A program made the position numbers and the translations under genes. Below the pieces are notes generated by a model. That model saw nothing but the letters and a program-made list of their open reading frames with translations. It had not been told where the DNA came from and searched no databases. From a bacterium (GTDB taxonomy: Bacteria > Cyanobacteriota > Vampirovibrionia > Gastranaerophilales > Gastranaerophilaceae), in the NCBI GenBank assembly GCA_017470815.1, contig JAFUXT010000008.1, forward strand, positions 1 to 64,000: a DNA stretch of 64,000 nt. The letters run 5' to 3'. This document shows, one piece after another, positions 36,001 through 44,131 of the stretch. Position 1 is the first letter of the stretch. Each line of letters starts with the position of its first letter.

Positions 36001-36369
36001 AATGTTCACATGGCTTGGATGAGAGCAGTTTGCGGAAGACTTGAAATGCGTTATAGATACTCAAAAGACATTGTTTATAATAATTTCCCATGGTGCAATC
36101 CAACAGATGAGCAAAAGGCTAAAATCGAAAAAACTGCTCAAGCGATTTTGGATGCACGTGCATTATATCCTGATTGTTCATTAGCTGATTTATATGATGA
36201 TTTGACCATGCCGCCGGAACTTCGAAAAGCACATCAACTTAATGATGCTGCAGTAATGGAAGCATACGGATTCAGGATAAAAGATGAACAAACTGGCAAA
36301 TCCCGTTGGCTTACAGAATCCGAAACCGTCGCACAATTAATGCAAATGTATCAGGAATTAACAAAATAA
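33019..36369 (+). CDS. MmeI-like (type IIL) restriction-modification enzyme with nested DUF559 cassette
   Basis: The 1116-residue frame is an MmeI-type single-chain restriction-modification enzyme with an insertion. The N-terminal nuclease has Asp63, then Glu74-Gln-Lys76 (D-x10-EQK). A helical spacer follows, then the adenine methyltransferase with FLDPACGSGNF at 379-389 and NPPF at 501-504. At residue 550 the normal sequence is interrupted by about 187 residues, encoded by 34666-35226, that hold a DUF559 endonuclease and translated palindromes. The methyltransferase resumes with IKCALVSTNSITQGEQ at 739, followed by recognition and C-terminal domains. Without the insert it would be about 929 residues, the usual MmeI-like size. 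Whether the interrupted enzyme still works is unknown; no stop or frameshift is present. Confidence 0.88.
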   Translation: MAEVKQRTAAKKFVEDWTGKGYEKGESQKFWLQLLREVLNVENPEQFISFEDQVHLDHTSFIDGYIPATKVLIEQKSVDKDLNKAIKQSDGSLLNPFQQAKRYITELPLSQHPRWVVTCNFQKFCVYDMERPNGEPQEILLKDLEKEYYRLSFLVDTGNEHLRKEMEVSIKAGEIVGLLYDALLKQYKDSNNEDSLKALNILCVRLVFCLYAEDAGIFGKHDMFLDYLRQYDASKMRKALIELFEVLNTKPEDRDPYLEDDLKAFPYVNGGLFAQEHIEIPQFTDEIRDLLLEKASANFDWSEISPTIFGAVFESTLNPETRRSGGMHYTSIENIHKVIDPLFMDDLNEEFNNIKALPQNKTRDKKLEEFQDKIANLNFLDPACGSGNFLTETYISLRKLENEILFELSKGQITMGLVTNPIKVSIKQFYGIEINDFAVTVAKTALWIAESQMMKRTEDIVHMDLDFLPLKTYANIVEGNALRLNWEEVIPKDKLNYIMGNPPFVGARLMDAKQKEDVLHVFGNKWKNVGNLDYVSCWYLKASEMMSNTPSPLVGEGRGEGLKASHFYTKQSLEYSKELRKNMTNAEQILWHYLRNRQLAGMKFRRQEAFDKYILDFVCYEHKLVIELDGSGHLEERQKEHDIERDKFIEQNGYKVIRIFNNDIINNINGVIDYILQNISSYPPAPCEEISENKINTNTLAPCGRGQGEGLMMKTSVDYAPSRKSKIFTLPQGEGKHNIKCALVSTNSITQGEQVPILWEPLFEHGVHIDFAHRTFRWDSESNSKAHVHCVIVGFSCAKNKNKRKLYTNERMQFVENINAYLIDAENAFIESRNHPICDVPEIGIGNKPIDGGNYLFAKEEMDEFIKAEPMSAYYFRPWYGAEEFINQKSRYCLWLGNCSPAELRKMPHCLKRVENVRNLRLESKSEGTRKIANKPTRFHVENMPISEYIIIPSTSSERRKYIPMGFMTPKCISSNAVHIIPNATLYHFGILESNVHMAWMRAVCGRLEMRYRYSKDIVYNNFPWCNPTDEQKAKIEKTAQAILDARALYPDCSLADLYDDLTMPPELRKAHQLNDAAVMEAYGFRIKDEQTGKSRWLTESETVAQLMQMYQELTK
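34666..34701. repeat. Left palindrome of the DUF559 cassette
   Basis: CCCTCGCCCCTTGTGGG followed by AGAGGGCAGGGGTGAGGGG folds back on itself (CCCTC/GAGGG, CCCC/GGGG). The copy at 35114-35148 differs by one missing G. Confidence 0.85.
35114..35148. repeat. Right direct copy of the cassette palindrome
   Basis: Same sequence and orientation as 34666-34701 except for one G fewer in the GGGG run. A truncated third copy, CCCGCCCCTTGTG, lies at 35067-35080. Confidence 0.85.
35186..35223. repeat. Hairpin pair at the right edge of the cassette
   Basis: GAAAATC/GATTTTC (35186-35202) is followed by ACCCTCCC and GGGAGGGT around ACAAG (35203-35223). The second hairpin reads as an inverted relative of the other cassette palindromes. 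Confidence 0.7.
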
Positions 36370-36417
36370 ACTGTATCAAATAATTCACATATATCATTTT
36401 TATACTAAAATAATTTT

Positions 36418-37510
36418 ATGGAAACGGAATTGAAACAGGAATTGAATATAATTAAACCTCGATTTGAAAAAATCAAGGAGTGTCTTTGACCCGAAAAATC
36501 TTGAAAATGACCTGGAAAAATTAAATTCTCAAATGCAAAATCCTGATATTTGGAATGATAGCGAAAAGGTTTCAAAAATCGGTCAGGAAGTCAAAGAAAA
36601 AAAAGAAATTCTTGATAAATTAAACGCTTGGGAACAGGTTATTGATGATGCTTCAACTTCTTTGGAATTAGGGGACGGGGAACTTATATCATTAAGTTTT
36701 GACGGGTTAAAAACTCTGTCTAAAGAACTTGAAAAATTTGAACTTCAACAGATGTTGTCAGGGGAATACGACAGTGCAGATGCGATTTTGACAATAAATT
36801 CAGGCGCAGGCGGAACTGATGCGCAGGATTGGGCGAGTATGCTTTTGCGAATGTATATGCGCTGGGTGGAAAATCGAGGCTGGAAGTGTGAACTTTTAGA
36901 CAGACTTGACGGTGAAGAAGCAGGAATTAAATCCGCTACCATAAAAATTACGGGGAAATATGCTTTCGGGTATGCAAAGGCAGAAAAAGGGGTGCATCGT
37001 TTGGTCAGAATTTCTCCGTTCAATGCTAACGGAAAGCGTCAGACAAGTTTCGCCTCAGTTGATGTTTCGCCTATTGTTGAAAATTTTGAAAAAGAAATTG
37101 TTATTCCTGCTGAAGATTTGGAAATTACCACAATGCGCTCAGGCGGAGCAGGCGGACAAAATGTTAATAAAGTCGAAACTGCTGTACGAATTTTACATAA
37201 ACCGTCAGGAATTGTTGTAAAATGTCAGCAGGAACGCTCTCAACTTCAAAACAAAGAGTATGCAATGCAGATTCTTGTATCAAAACTTCTTGCAATAAAA
37301 GAAGAAGAACAGGAAAAGAAAATGGCGCAATTGCGAGGAGAAACTGCGAATATTGATTTTGGTTCGCAAATCCGTTCTTATGTTTTTCATCCGTATAAAA
37401 TGGTCAAAGATCACAGGACAGGGTTTGAAGTCGGAAATGTTGACAGCGTAATGGATGGCAATTTGGACGGGTTTGTTGAAAGTTGGCTGAGAAGTAAGGT
37501 TGGAGAATAA
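36418..37510 (+). CDS. prfB: Peptide chain release factor 2, programmed +1 frameshift
   Basis: RF2 ends translation at UGA and UAA. The gene starts at ATG 36418 and reads 23 codons ([14 protein letters not shown]...KECL) to an in-frame TGA at 36487-36489. An AAGGAG sits just before TGT CTT TGA C, the classical RF2 autoregulatory site, so ribosomes slip +1 on CTT, skip T36487 and continue with GAC at 36488. The joined product is 363 residues, the normal length, with the catalytic GGQ in [13 protein letters not shown]. Low RF2 causes more shifting, which restores RF2. No ribosome site precedes the ATG and TAAAAT ends only six bases before it, so the mRNA may be leaderless. Confidence 0.95.
36475..36490 (+). 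promoter_or_regulatory. prfB programmed +1 frameshift site
   Basis: AAGGAG (36475-36480), then TGT CTT TGA C: an internal Shine-Dalgarno-like stimulator three bases before the slippery CTT and the UGA stop followed by C, a poor termination context. Skipping T36487 joins the two frames. Confidence 0.93.
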
Positions 37511-37513
37511 ATT

Positions 37514-38602
37514 ATGGAAGTTACAAATAAAGATATTTTAAAACATTATTTATCATCAATTTTGGTTTACGGAATTGTTCTTTTAATTCTTTTTGTCAGT
37601 CCGCTATTCAATCAAAACATTGAAAATCCTTGGACAAGTTATTTTGCGGTTTTGCTTGTATATTATATTTTGTATGTAATTTTTGCCTATCCGATTTTTA
37701 AAAAGTTTAGGCCGCAATCAATTTTAGAATCAAGAAATGTTGTTATCGTTGATTATTTTAAACGCCAATTTTCAAAAGGCAGAAATATTGAGCAAAAATT
37801 GACGGATATGAATTTAAAAGACAATGAAAAACAGGCATTTGTAATTCTTTTTATAAAGACATTTTTCGGGGTGTATTCGATTAATCTTTTGTGCAACAAA
37901 TTTTTACCGCAAATGAGTTACAATTTTGATTTTTTGAGCGAAATGTTTTCTCAAAGTGCGCAATATATTCAGACAAGCGGTGTATTCGGCGGAATGATGC
38001 AGTTTCTTGATGATACCGCAGATATGTGGCTGACTTTTATGTTTACAATCAGTGCGTTTATCTTTGCGTTTAGTTATTTAACGGAAGCCGATTTTTTGAA
38101 AAACAGAATAAAATATGCCGATACGACACCTTTGGGAATTTTGAGCTGCATAATGTGTTTTTATCCGTTCACTTTGATAACGGAAAGGCTTTTCCCTGTT
38201 AATATGCGTGAACTTGTACCGATAGAAGATTTATATTTGAGAATAGCCGTTTACACTTTTGCGATTTTAGTCAATTTTATTTCAATGTTAGCAATCTTAA
38301 GGCTTGGCACAAAAGCAGGGAATCTCACAAACAGAGGGATTGTGACGGGTTTTCCGTATAATATTGTAAGACACCCTGATTATGCTATGCAGATATGTTA
38401 TGTAATTTTAACTTTTGTTCCGTTATATGCAGCGGGAGAGTTAAACATCTTAGGCAATATTGTTTTGACAGTCGGAATGATATTGTGGATTGGGGTCTAT
38501 ATCTTGCGTGCAGTTACGGAAGAACGAAATCTCATTAGAGATGATGAGTACAAAAAATATTGTGAAAAAGTAAAATACAGATTTATACCAAAAGTGTATT
38601 AG
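37514..38602 (+). CDS. Membrane protein with ICMT/PEMT-type methyltransferase domain
   Basis: The 362-residue protein has about seven hydrophobic segments. The C-terminal 100 residues contain GFPYNIVRHPDYAMQICYVI and, near the end, EERNLIRDDEYKKYCEKVKYR, the pattern of the isoprenylcysteine carboxyl methyltransferase / phospholipid methyltransferase superfamily, in which RHPxY and the Glu-Glu pair help bind SAM. The N-terminal 200 residues are extra membrane helices that I do not recognise. The substrate is unknown; bacterial members methylate lipids or small hydrophobic compounds. It begins three bases after prfB and uses a GGAG inside the prfB end, so it should be translated from the same message. 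Confidence 0.78.
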   Translation: MEVTNKDILKHYLSSILVYGIVLLILFVSPLFNQNIENPWTSYFAVLLVYYILYVIFAYPIFKKFRPQSILESRNVVIVDYFKRQFSKGRNIEQKLTDMNLKDNEKQAFVILFIKTFFGVYSINLLCNKFLPQMSYNFDFLSEMFSQSAQYIQTSGVFGGMMQFLDDTADMWLTFMFTISAFIFAFSYLTEADFLKNRIKYADTTPLGILSCIMCFYPFTLITERLFPVNMRELVPIEDLYLRIAVYTFAILVNFISMLAILRLGTKAGNLTNRGIVTGFPYNIVRHPDYAMQICYVILTFVPLYAAGELNILGNIVLTVGMILWIGVYILRAVTEERNLIRDDEYKKYCEKVKYRFIPKVY

Positions 38603-38663
38603 TCGGTTATTGAAAAAGATAGAAAAAACTGTTAAACTTAAACATAATTGTAAAGGTAAAATT

Positions 38664-39716
38664 ATGGAAAAATTCAGATTTTTAACGGCAGGCGAAAGCC
38701 ACGGCAAATGTTTGACTGCGATAATTGAAGGTGTACCTGCAGGAGTTGAGATTGATATTGATTTTATAAACTCGGAACTTCACCGCCGACAGCAAGGATA
38801 CGGGCGCGGGGACAGAATGAAAATTGAAAGCGATACGGTTGAAATTACTTCAGGGGTTCGTTTTGGTAAAACTTTAGGTTCTCCGATTACATTGTCAGTT
38901 AAAAATCGTGATTTTGAGAACTGGCAAAAGATTATGAGTGTTTCGCCAAATGACCAAACAGATGATAAGGCATTTTCTGTGTATCGCCCAGGACATGCTG
39001 ATTATGCCGGTTCTGTAAAATATAACCAAAAAGATTTGCGCAATATTTTAGAGCGTTCAAGTGCAAGAAAAACCGCAATAGAAGTTGCAGTCGGAGCGGT
39101 TGCAAAACTTGTTTTGAAAACGCTTGGTATAACGGGAACAAGTGAAGTTACGCAAATCGGAACGGCTTGTTGTCCTGATAAATTTCACCAAGAAATCGAC
39201 CTGACTAAAGAAAAAGGTGACAGTGTAGGGGGAAAATTTACGGTTGTTTATAAAAATGTTCCTGTCGGATTGGGTTCATTTGTGCATTGGGACAGAGGAA
39301 TTGACGGCAGACTTGCACAAGTCTTGATGAGTATTCCTGCAATAAAAGCCGTTGAAATCGGGGATAATCCTTTGGGGGTTTGCGGTAGTGAATATCATGA
39401 CGAATTTGAAATAAAAGACGGAGAAGTTTGCAGGAGTACCAATCACGCAGGCGGAGTTGAGGGCGGAATGACAAACGGTCAGGATTTGGTTGTTTCTGCG
39501 GTAATGAAACCTATTCCGACCATGTTAAAGCCTTTAAATTCGATTGACTTAAATACAAATGAAATCGCTCAGGCGCACTATGAAAGGTCTGATGTTTGTG
39601 CGGTTGAATCCTGTGCAGTAGTTGCCGAATCAAGAGTAGCATGGGTACTTTTAAATGAAATCTTGCTAAAATACGGCGGAGACACTATTGAAGAATTAAA
39701 AGCAAGATATAGTTAA
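38664..39716 (+). CDS. aroC: Chorismate synthase
   Basis: AroC converts 5-enolpyruvylshikimate 3-phosphate to chorismate, the last shared step of aromatic amino acid synthesis, using reduced FMN. The family signatures are AGESHGKCLTAIIEGVPAG near the N-terminus, RSSARKTAIEVAVGAVAK in the middle and GVEGGMTNGQDLVVSAVMKP in the last third. The frame is open from 38610, but the ATG at 38664 after AAAGG gives the usual beginning (MEKFRFLTAGESHG) and 350 residues. It follows the methyltransferase gene and precedes the convergent end of the ribosomal operon. With pheA at 50560 it shows that at least part of the phenylalanine route is kept. Confidence 0.96.
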   Translation: MEKFRFLTAGESHGKCLTAIIEGVPAGVEIDIDFINSELHRRQQGYGRGDRMKIESDTVEITSGVRFGKTLGSPITLSVKNRDFENWQKIMSVSPNDQTDDKAFSVYRPGHADYAGSVKYNQKDLRNILERSSARKTAIEVAVGAVAKLVLKTLGITGTSEVTQIGTACCPDKFHQEIDLTKEKGDSVGGKFTVVYKNVPVGLGSFVHWDRGIDGRLAQVLMSIPAIKAVEIGDNPLGVCGSEYHDEFEIKDGEVCRSTNHAGGVEGGMTNGQDLVVSAVMKPIPTMLKPLNSIDLNTNEIAQAHYERSDVCAVESCAVVAESRVAWVLLNEILLKYGGDTIEELKARYS

Positions 39717-39772
39717 AACTTGCAGAGAGTTATAAATAATCCAAAATAAATTCAGATTGATATAAAACACAC

Positions 39773-39805
39773 AAAAACAGGCATAGAAACCCCATACCTG
39801 TTTTT
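39773..39805. terminator. Terminator between aroC and the ribosomal operon
   Basis: AAAAACAGG at 39773-39781 pairs with CCTGTTTTT at 39797-39805. It is placed to end both aroC and, from the other side, the S10 operon just after rpsN. Confidence 0.82.
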
Positions 39806-39830
39806 ATCAATTACTAATATGGCATGCAAA

Positions 39831-40037
39831 CTACCAGCTTGCTTTGGTTACACCAGGCAATAAACCCTGATGTGCCATTTTTCTTAAACAAATTCTGCAA
39901 AGACCGAAATCTCTATGGTATCCGTGTGGTCTGCCACAAATGCTGCATCTGTTATGTAATCTTACTGCAGGGTATTTACCTGCCGCAACAAGTCTTTCAC
40001 GTTTTGCTTCTTTGTCTATCATCGCTTTTTTAGCCAT
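39831..40037 (-). CDS. rpsN: 30S ribosomal protein uS14, zinc type
   Basis: The 68-residue protein assembles late into the head of the small subunit. [20 protein letters not shown] gives the CxxC...CxxC zinc site of the short Zn-binding S14 form, and the end ([11 protein letters not shown]) is the conserved tail. It has a few more N-terminal residues than the usual 61. It is the last gene of the S10 operon here; rpsH, which normally follows, is missing and a terminator and aroC come instead. Confidence 0.95.
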   Translation of the reverse strand: MAKKAMIDKEAKRERLVAAGKYPAVRLHNRCSICGRPHGYHRDFGLCRICLRKMAHQGLLPGVTKASW

Positions 40038-40079
40038 GAATTTCTCCTTTATCTTTATTGTGTATTATTTTCTGATTTA

Positions 40080-40637
40080 TTATTTGTTTAAACCTTTGAA
40101 TGGCATACCCAAAAGTCTTAACAATTCTCTTGCTTCGTCATCTGTTTCCGCAGTCGTAATAACTGAAACATTCATACCCTTGACTAAATCTACTTCTTCA
40201 TAAGAGATTTCAGGGAACAAAGCCTGTTCTTTCAAACCTAATGTATAGTTTCCTCTGCCATCGAAACTTTTTGCACTAACGCCGCGGAAGTCACGGATTC
40301 TTGGCAAAACTACACAAATTAGTTTTTGTAAGAAATCATACATTCTTTCGCCTCTCAATGTAGCCATTGCACCAACAGGCATACCTTCTCTTAATTTATA
40401 AGATGCGATAGATTTTTTAGCCTTTGTTACAACTGCCTTTTGACCGGCAATTTTTGTCAATTGATGTTCAATTGCTTCAGCAATTTTTGAGTTGTGAGAA
40501 GCCTCACCTACACCCATGTTCAAAACTATTTTAACTAATTTTGGAACTTGATGGATATTTTTATATCCGAATTTTTCTTGCATTGCAGGAACTACTTCAC
40601 TTGTATAACGTTCCTTTAAATTTTTTGTTACTGTCAT
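40080..40637 (-). CDS. rplE: 50S ribosomal protein uL5
   Basis: L5 (185 residues) binds 5S rRNA and contacts the P-site tRNA and the small subunit (bridge B1b). Conserved blocks include [17 protein letters not shown]-like [17 protein letters not shown], and the carboxyl region [14 protein letters not shown] and [15 protein letters not shown]. It lies between rpsN and rplX in the minus-strand operon, with a repeat-filled spacer of about 100 bp separating it from rplX. Confidence 0.96.
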   Translation of the reverse strand: MTVTKNLKERYTSEVVPAMQEKFGYKNIHQVPKLVKIVLNMGVGEASHNSKIAEAIEHQLTKIAGQKAVVTKAKKSIASYKLREGMPVGAMATLRGERMYDFLQKLICVVLPRIRDFRGVSAKSFDGRGNYTLGLKEQALFPEISYEEVDLVKGMNVSVITTAETDDEARELLRLLGMPFKGLNK

Positions 40638-40689
40638 TTTTTCTTTCCTTTACTATTGGTATTAATGTCGTAAATCACTCGGAGCGAGA

Positions 40690-40727
40690 ACCCTCACCCC
40701 TACCCCTCTCCCAAAGGGCGAGGGAAA
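40690..40727. repeat. CCCTCACCC-family palindrome in the rplX-rplE spacer
   Basis: CCCTCACCCCTACCCCTCTC followed by CCAAAGGGCGAGGG, with GAGGG/CCCTC pairing. It sits inside the transcribed spacer of the ribosomal operon. Confidence 0.65.
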
Positions 40728-40739
40728 AAGTTTCACACA

Positions 40740-41078
40740 TTAAGCATCTAGTTGCTCACCGCATTTTTTACAAACGCGTACTTTTTTGCCGTCAATAACT
40801 TTCATTGCCGGTCTTGTTGCCTTGTCACATGCAGGACAAACAATCATTACATTTGACGAATCAATTGGTGCTTCCAATTTGATAAGTCCACCCTGAATAC
40901 CGGCAGCAGGCTGCGGCTTTTGGGCTTTAGTAATCATATTTGCACCTTCAACAGTGACTCTGCCTGTTGTACGGTCAACTTTTTTTATGTTACCGATTTT
41001 TCCTTTGTCTTTACCTGCAATAATGATAACTCTGTCACCATTTTTTACATGTAAATCTTTCTTATCTGTGTTTGTCAT
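40740..41078 (-). CDS. rplX: 50S ribosomal protein uL24
   Basis: L24 (112 residues) starts large-subunit assembly by binding the 5' part of 23S rRNA. The KOW motif is DRVIIIAGKDKGKIGNIKKV, and the C-terminal CPACDKATRP...CKKCG carries two CxxC pairs that probably bind zinc. Both flanking spacers contain palindromic repeats. Confidence 0.96.
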   Translation of the reverse strand: MTNTDKKDLHVKNGDRVIIIAGKDKGKIGNIKKVDRTTGRVTVEGANMITKAQKPQPAAGIQGGLIKLEAPIDSSNVMIVCPACDKATRPAMKVIDGKKVRVCKKCGEQLDA

Positions 41079-41108
41079 TTTTCTTTCCTTTTTGTTTTAC
41101 TAACCTGT

Positions 41109-41153
41109 ACCCTCGCCCCTCCGGAGAAAGGGTATGGTGAGGGTGGTTCCCTC
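41109..41153. repeat. CCCTCACCC-family palindrome in the rplN-rplX spacer
   Basis: CCCTCGCCCCTCCGGAGAAAGGG and TGGTGAGGG form another degenerate family copy, adjacent to the CCCGAA hairpin repeat at 41161. Confidence 0.6.
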
Positions 41154-41160
41154 ATTTGCT

Positions 41161-41220
41161 TGAGATCCCGAAACAAGTTCGGGATTATTTATCCATAAAT
41201 TCGCCTGACGGCTCATTAAG
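41161..41220. repeat. CCCGAA hairpin repeat, copy 1
   Basis: ATCCCGAA at 41165-41172 pairs with TTCGGGAT at 41178-41185, followed by AAATTCGCC, TGAC, GGCTCATTAAG. The same unit occurs at 41701-41760 with the outer pair changed from A-T to G-C. Confidence 0.75.
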
Positions 41221-41222
41221 GG

Positions 41223-41591
41223 CTAAATAACTTCAGGTGCAAGAGAAACTATCTTCATATATCCCTTGTCTCGCAATTCACGAGCGACAGGTCCGAATAC
41301 ACGAGTTCCTCTCGGATTGCCGTCTTTTGCAATAATTACTGCCGCATTTTCGTCAAATCTGATTACTGAACCATCCTGACGCTTAATATCTGCTTTAGTT
41401 CTTACGATTACTGCACGAACAACTTCACCTTTTTTTACGGTCATATTAGGGGTTGCATCTTTGACTGAAGCAACAATTTCGTCCCCGACTGCCGCAAATT
41501 TTTTATTTGAACTACCCATAACACGGATACATAATAACTCTTTTGCACCTGTGTTATCGGCAACTACTAATCTGGTCTCTTGTTGTATCAT
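41223..41591 (-). CDS. rplN: 50S ribosomal protein uL14
   Basis: L14 (122 residues) lies on the subunit interface, binds helix 95 region of 23S rRNA and is the docking site of RsfS. Conserved blocks are [20 protein letters not shown] at the start, [20 protein letters not shown] in the middle and [14 protein letters not shown] near the end. Spacers of 144 and 172 bases on its two sides each contain the CCCGAA repeat, which is unusual within an S10 operon. Confidence 0.96.
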   Translation of the reverse strand: MIQQETRLVVADNTGAKELLCIRVMGSSNKKFAAVGDEIVASVKDATPNMTVKKGEVVRAVIVRTKADIKRQDGSVIRFDENAAVIIAKDGNPRGTRVFGPVARELRDKGYMKIVSLAPEVI

Positions 41592-41700
41592 TTTTCTTTC
41601 CTTTTCTTGTGCCGGATTTAATAATCCGACTTACTTTGCCGGTAATATAACCGACCTACTGCCTCTCATTACTCTATGGTAATGCTGCTTTGTTTGAGGT

Positions 41701-41760
41701 TGAGGTCCCGAAACAAGTTCGGGACACGTTCCTACTAAATTCGCCTTTTAGGCTCATTAA
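41701..41760. repeat. CCCGAA hairpin repeat, copy 2
   Basis: GTCCCGAA at 41705-41712 pairs with TTCGGGAC at 41718-41725; then AAATTCGCC and GGCTCATTAAG as in copy 1. ACCGACCTAC lies just upstream at about 41649. Confidence 0.75.
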
Positions 41761-41763
41761 GCA

Positions 41764-42009
41764 TTAACGTGCTTTTTCAACTACCTCTGCCACTGCCCAT
41801 CTTTTATCTTTTGACATTGGCTTAGACTCAACGATTCTGACTATGTCACCTTCATTGCAAACATTATTTTCGTCATGTGCTTTATAGTGTTTGTTAGATT
41901 CCATAATCTTTTTGTATCTTGGATGCGGTTCGTAATCTGCAACTTTAACAACAACCGTTTTGTCCATTTTATTGCTTATAACCGTTCCTTGTTTTTCTTT
42001 TTTAGGCAT
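41764..42009 (-). CDS. rpsQ: 30S ribosomal protein uS17
   Basis: S17 (81 residues) is a primary binding protein of the 5' domain of 16S r[22 protein letters not shown] and the [19 protein letters not shown] block are the signatures, ending in [20 protein letters not shown]. Its start overlaps the end of rpmC by eight bases, so the two are translationally coupled. Confidence 0.96.
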   Translation of the reverse strand: MPKKEKQGTVISNKMDKTVVVKVADYEPHPRYKKIMESNKHYKAHDENNVCNEGDIVRIVESKPMSKDKRWAVAEVVEKAR

Positions 42010-42199
42010 TTTCTTTACCTTTCTCAGTTATAACTGTCTTTGCTTGTGCGATAAGTCTTTTTGTTTTTGAAATTGTTGCTGTATTTTCCAATTTGTTAGT
42101 AGCAAGAGCAACTCTTGATTCTAACAATTGCTTTTTCCAATCAACAATTGCATTTTGCAACTCATCGACTGTTTTTTCACGCATTTCACTTAATTTCAT
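42002..42199 (-). CDS. rpmC: 50S ribosomal protein uL29
   Basis: L29 (65 residues) is a two-helix protein near the exit tunnel beside L23. [20 protein letters not shown] and [10 protein letters not shown] correspond to its two helices. It follows rplP and overlaps rpsQ by eight bases. Confidence 0.93.
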   Translation of the reverse strand: MKLSEMREKTVDELQNAIVDWKKQLLESRVALATNKLENTATISKTKRLIAQAKTVITEKGKENA

Positions 42200-42217
42200 T
42201 TTTATTTTCCTTTTTAA

Positions 42218-42631
42218 TTATGCTTCTGTCTTTTCGACAATCTTAGTCTTGATAGGCAATTTTTGTGCTGCAAGTTCCAAAGCATGGACTGCAACTGCTC
42301 TATCAAAGTATTCAAGTTCAAACATGATTCTGTTTGGTTTTACTACTGATACCCAATATTCCACATTACCTTTACCCGAACCCATACGAGTTTCAGCAGG
42401 TTTTGCAGTAATAGGTTTATCAGGGAATATTTTAATCCATACATTACCGCCACGTTTGATTTCACGAGTCATTGCACGACGAGCAGCCTCTATCTGACGG
42501 CTGGTAATCCAACCCGGTTCTACTGCCTGCAAACCGTAATGACCGAATTCAAGTTTTGTACCTCTTGTTTCAGTACCTTTCATTCTGCCTTTCATCATTT
42601 TGCGGTATTTTGTTTTTTTAGGCTGTAACAT
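42218..42631 (-). CDS. rplP: 50S ribosomal protein uL16
   Basis: L16 (137 residues) helps position the A-site tRNA and organises the peptidyl transferase centre. [20 protein letters not shown] at the start, [20 protein letters not shown] and [17 protein letters not shown] are typical. A spacer of 35 bases separates it from rpsC. Confidence 0.96.
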   Translation of the reverse strand: MLQPKKTKYRKMMKGRMKGTETRGTKLEFGHYGLQAVEPGWITSRQIEAARRAMTREIKRGGNVWIKIFPDKPITAKPAETRMGSGKGNVEYWVSVVKPNRIMFELEYFDRAVAVHALELAAQKLPIKTKIVEKTEA

Positions 42632-42666
42632 TTTATATTGCTCCTATTATATTATTTATACCTTAA

Positions 42667-43413
42667 TTACTTAGTTTCTTCCGTTGAAATCGCTGCTTTT
42701 GCGCGTCTTGGGCGTCTTGCAGTTCTTTCGGAATTGTTTTCTCTGTTACCTTTGCTTGATTTGATGTTTTGATCCGCAAGTTCACCCGGCATCAAGTTGC
42801 CTTTGAAAATCCAAACCTTAACACCAATCCTACCCATGATTGTGTCTGCTTCCGCAAAACCGAAATCAACATCTGCTCTTAATGTCTGCAAAGGAATTCT
42901 TCCTTCTTTAGCCCATTCTGAACGAGCAATTTCAGCACCGCCCAAACGACCTGATACCATAACTTTGATACCCTGAACACCTGAACGCATTGTTCTTTGC
43001 ATTGCTTGTTTCATAGCACGGCGGAATGCAATACGTTTTTCAAGTTGTTGAGCAATATTTTCTGCAACCAATTGTGCATCAGCATCAATTCTTGCAACTT
43101 CAACAACATTGATGACAACATCTTTGCCAATGTATTTTGATACATCTTTACGAAGATCATCAATACCCTGACCGCCTCTGCCTACAACAATACCCGGTTT
43201 TGCTGTAACAACCGTAATTGTTATTTTGTCACCTTTTCTTGCAATCCAGATTTTTGAAATTCCGGCTGCATAAAGTTTTTTCTTAACGAATTTTCTGATT
43301 TTAGCGTCTTCCGCTACGAATTCTCTGTAGTCTTTTGCTTTAGCAAACCAAGTGCTTGCCCATTTTTGAATGATACCTACTCTGAATCCGGTTGGATGTG
43401 TTTTTTGTCCCAT
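42667..43413 (-). CDS. rpsC: 30S ribosomal protein uS3
   Basis: S3 (248 residues) forms part of the mRNA entry channel and its helicase. [20 protein letters not shown] opens the protein, the KH domain has [14 protein letters not shown], and the C-terminal domain has [15 protein letters not shown] basic tail rich in Arg, Lys and Ala follows after [11 protein letters not shown]. It lies 11 bases behind rplV. Confidence 0.97.
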   Translation of the reverse strand: MGQKTHPTGFRVGIIQKWASTWFAKAKDYREFVAEDAKIRKFVKKKLYAAGISKIWIARKGDKITITVVTAKPGIVVGRGGQGIDDLRKDVSKYIGKDVVINVVEVARIDADAQLVAENIAQQLEKRIAFRRAMKQAMQRTMRSGVQGIKVMVSGRLGGAEIARSEWAKEGRIPLQTLRADVDFGFAEADTIMGRIGVKVWIFKGNLMPGELADQNIKSSKGNRENNSERTARRPRRAKAAISTEETK

Positions 43414-43424
43414 ATCATTATTTC

Positions 43425-43766
43425 CTATTTTTTAGTTACGTCACTTACTACTAATGTAAGGTGTGATGTACGTTTCATTCTTGAGTACATACGACCTTGT
43501 GCTCTTGTTCTTGCGCGTTTATAAGTTGTACTTTCATCAGCAAAGATTTGTGAAATCTTCAATGATTCAGGAGCAACACCATACTGTTCTCTTGCATTTG
43601 CAACTGCGGCTTTCAAATTCTTTTCAACCACTCTTGCGGCAAAATATGGCATAAAACGCAACATATCCTGAGCTTCAATAACAGATTTTCCGCGAACTTC
43701 GTTGATTACTCTGCGAAGTTTACGTGCTGTCATTTTTATGTCTGTTTGTTTTGCTTTTGCTTCCAT
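43425..43766 (-). CDS. rplV: 50S ribosomal protein uL22
   Basis: L22 (113 residues) lines the exit tunnel; its beta hairpin is the macrolide-related constriction with L4. [20 protein letters not shown] and the hairpin region [20 protein letters not shown] are diagnostic. It lies between rpsS and rpsC. Confidence 0.96.
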   Translation of the reverse strand: MEAKAKQTDIKMTARKLRRVINEVRGKSVIEAQDMLRFMPYFAARVVEKNLKAAVANAREQYGVAPESLKISQIFADESTTYKRARTRAQGRMYSRMKRTSHLTLVVSDVTKK

Positions 43767-43811
43767 TGTTTTTATCCTTTTTGTTTAATAAATATTACTT
43801 TGGATTTTGTA

Positions 43812-44093
43812 CTAACCTCTTTTTGCAGTTTTATCAGAACCTGCATGACCTTTGAAAAGTCTTGTTGGAGCGAATTCACCTAATTTATGTCCAACCATTT
43901 CTTCAGTAATATAAACCGGAACGTGAGTTTTTCCGTTATGTACTGCTATTGTATGGTTTAACATATCAGGTACAACCATTGATGCTCTTGACCAAGTTTT
44001 TATAACTTTCTTTTCAGAGTTAGCATTCATTTTGTCTATTTTCTTTTGTAGAGATTCTTCTACATATGCACCTTTTTTCAATGAACGTGCCAT
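43812..44093 (-). CDS. rpsS: 30S ribosomal protein uS19
   Basis: S19 (93 residues) sits in the head of the small subunit and contacts S13 and the A-site tRNA bridge. [38 protein letters not shown] and [10 protein letters not shown] are the conserved blocks. It follows rplB in the operon. Confidence 0.96.
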   Translation of the reverse strand: MARSLKKGAYVEESLQKKIDKMNANSEKKVIKTWSRASMVVPDMLNHTIAVHNGKTHVPVYITEEMVGHKLGEFAPTRLFKGHAGSDKTAKRG

Positions 44094-44131
44094 TTATTTC
44101 TCCTTTATGTTTATTGAGTATTTATTGTTTA

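Noticed and set aside
36464-36486. Start of prfB at a TTG near 36464
   Set aside because: The RF2 frameshift site at 36475-36490 and the upstream 23-codon frame explain the gene fully.
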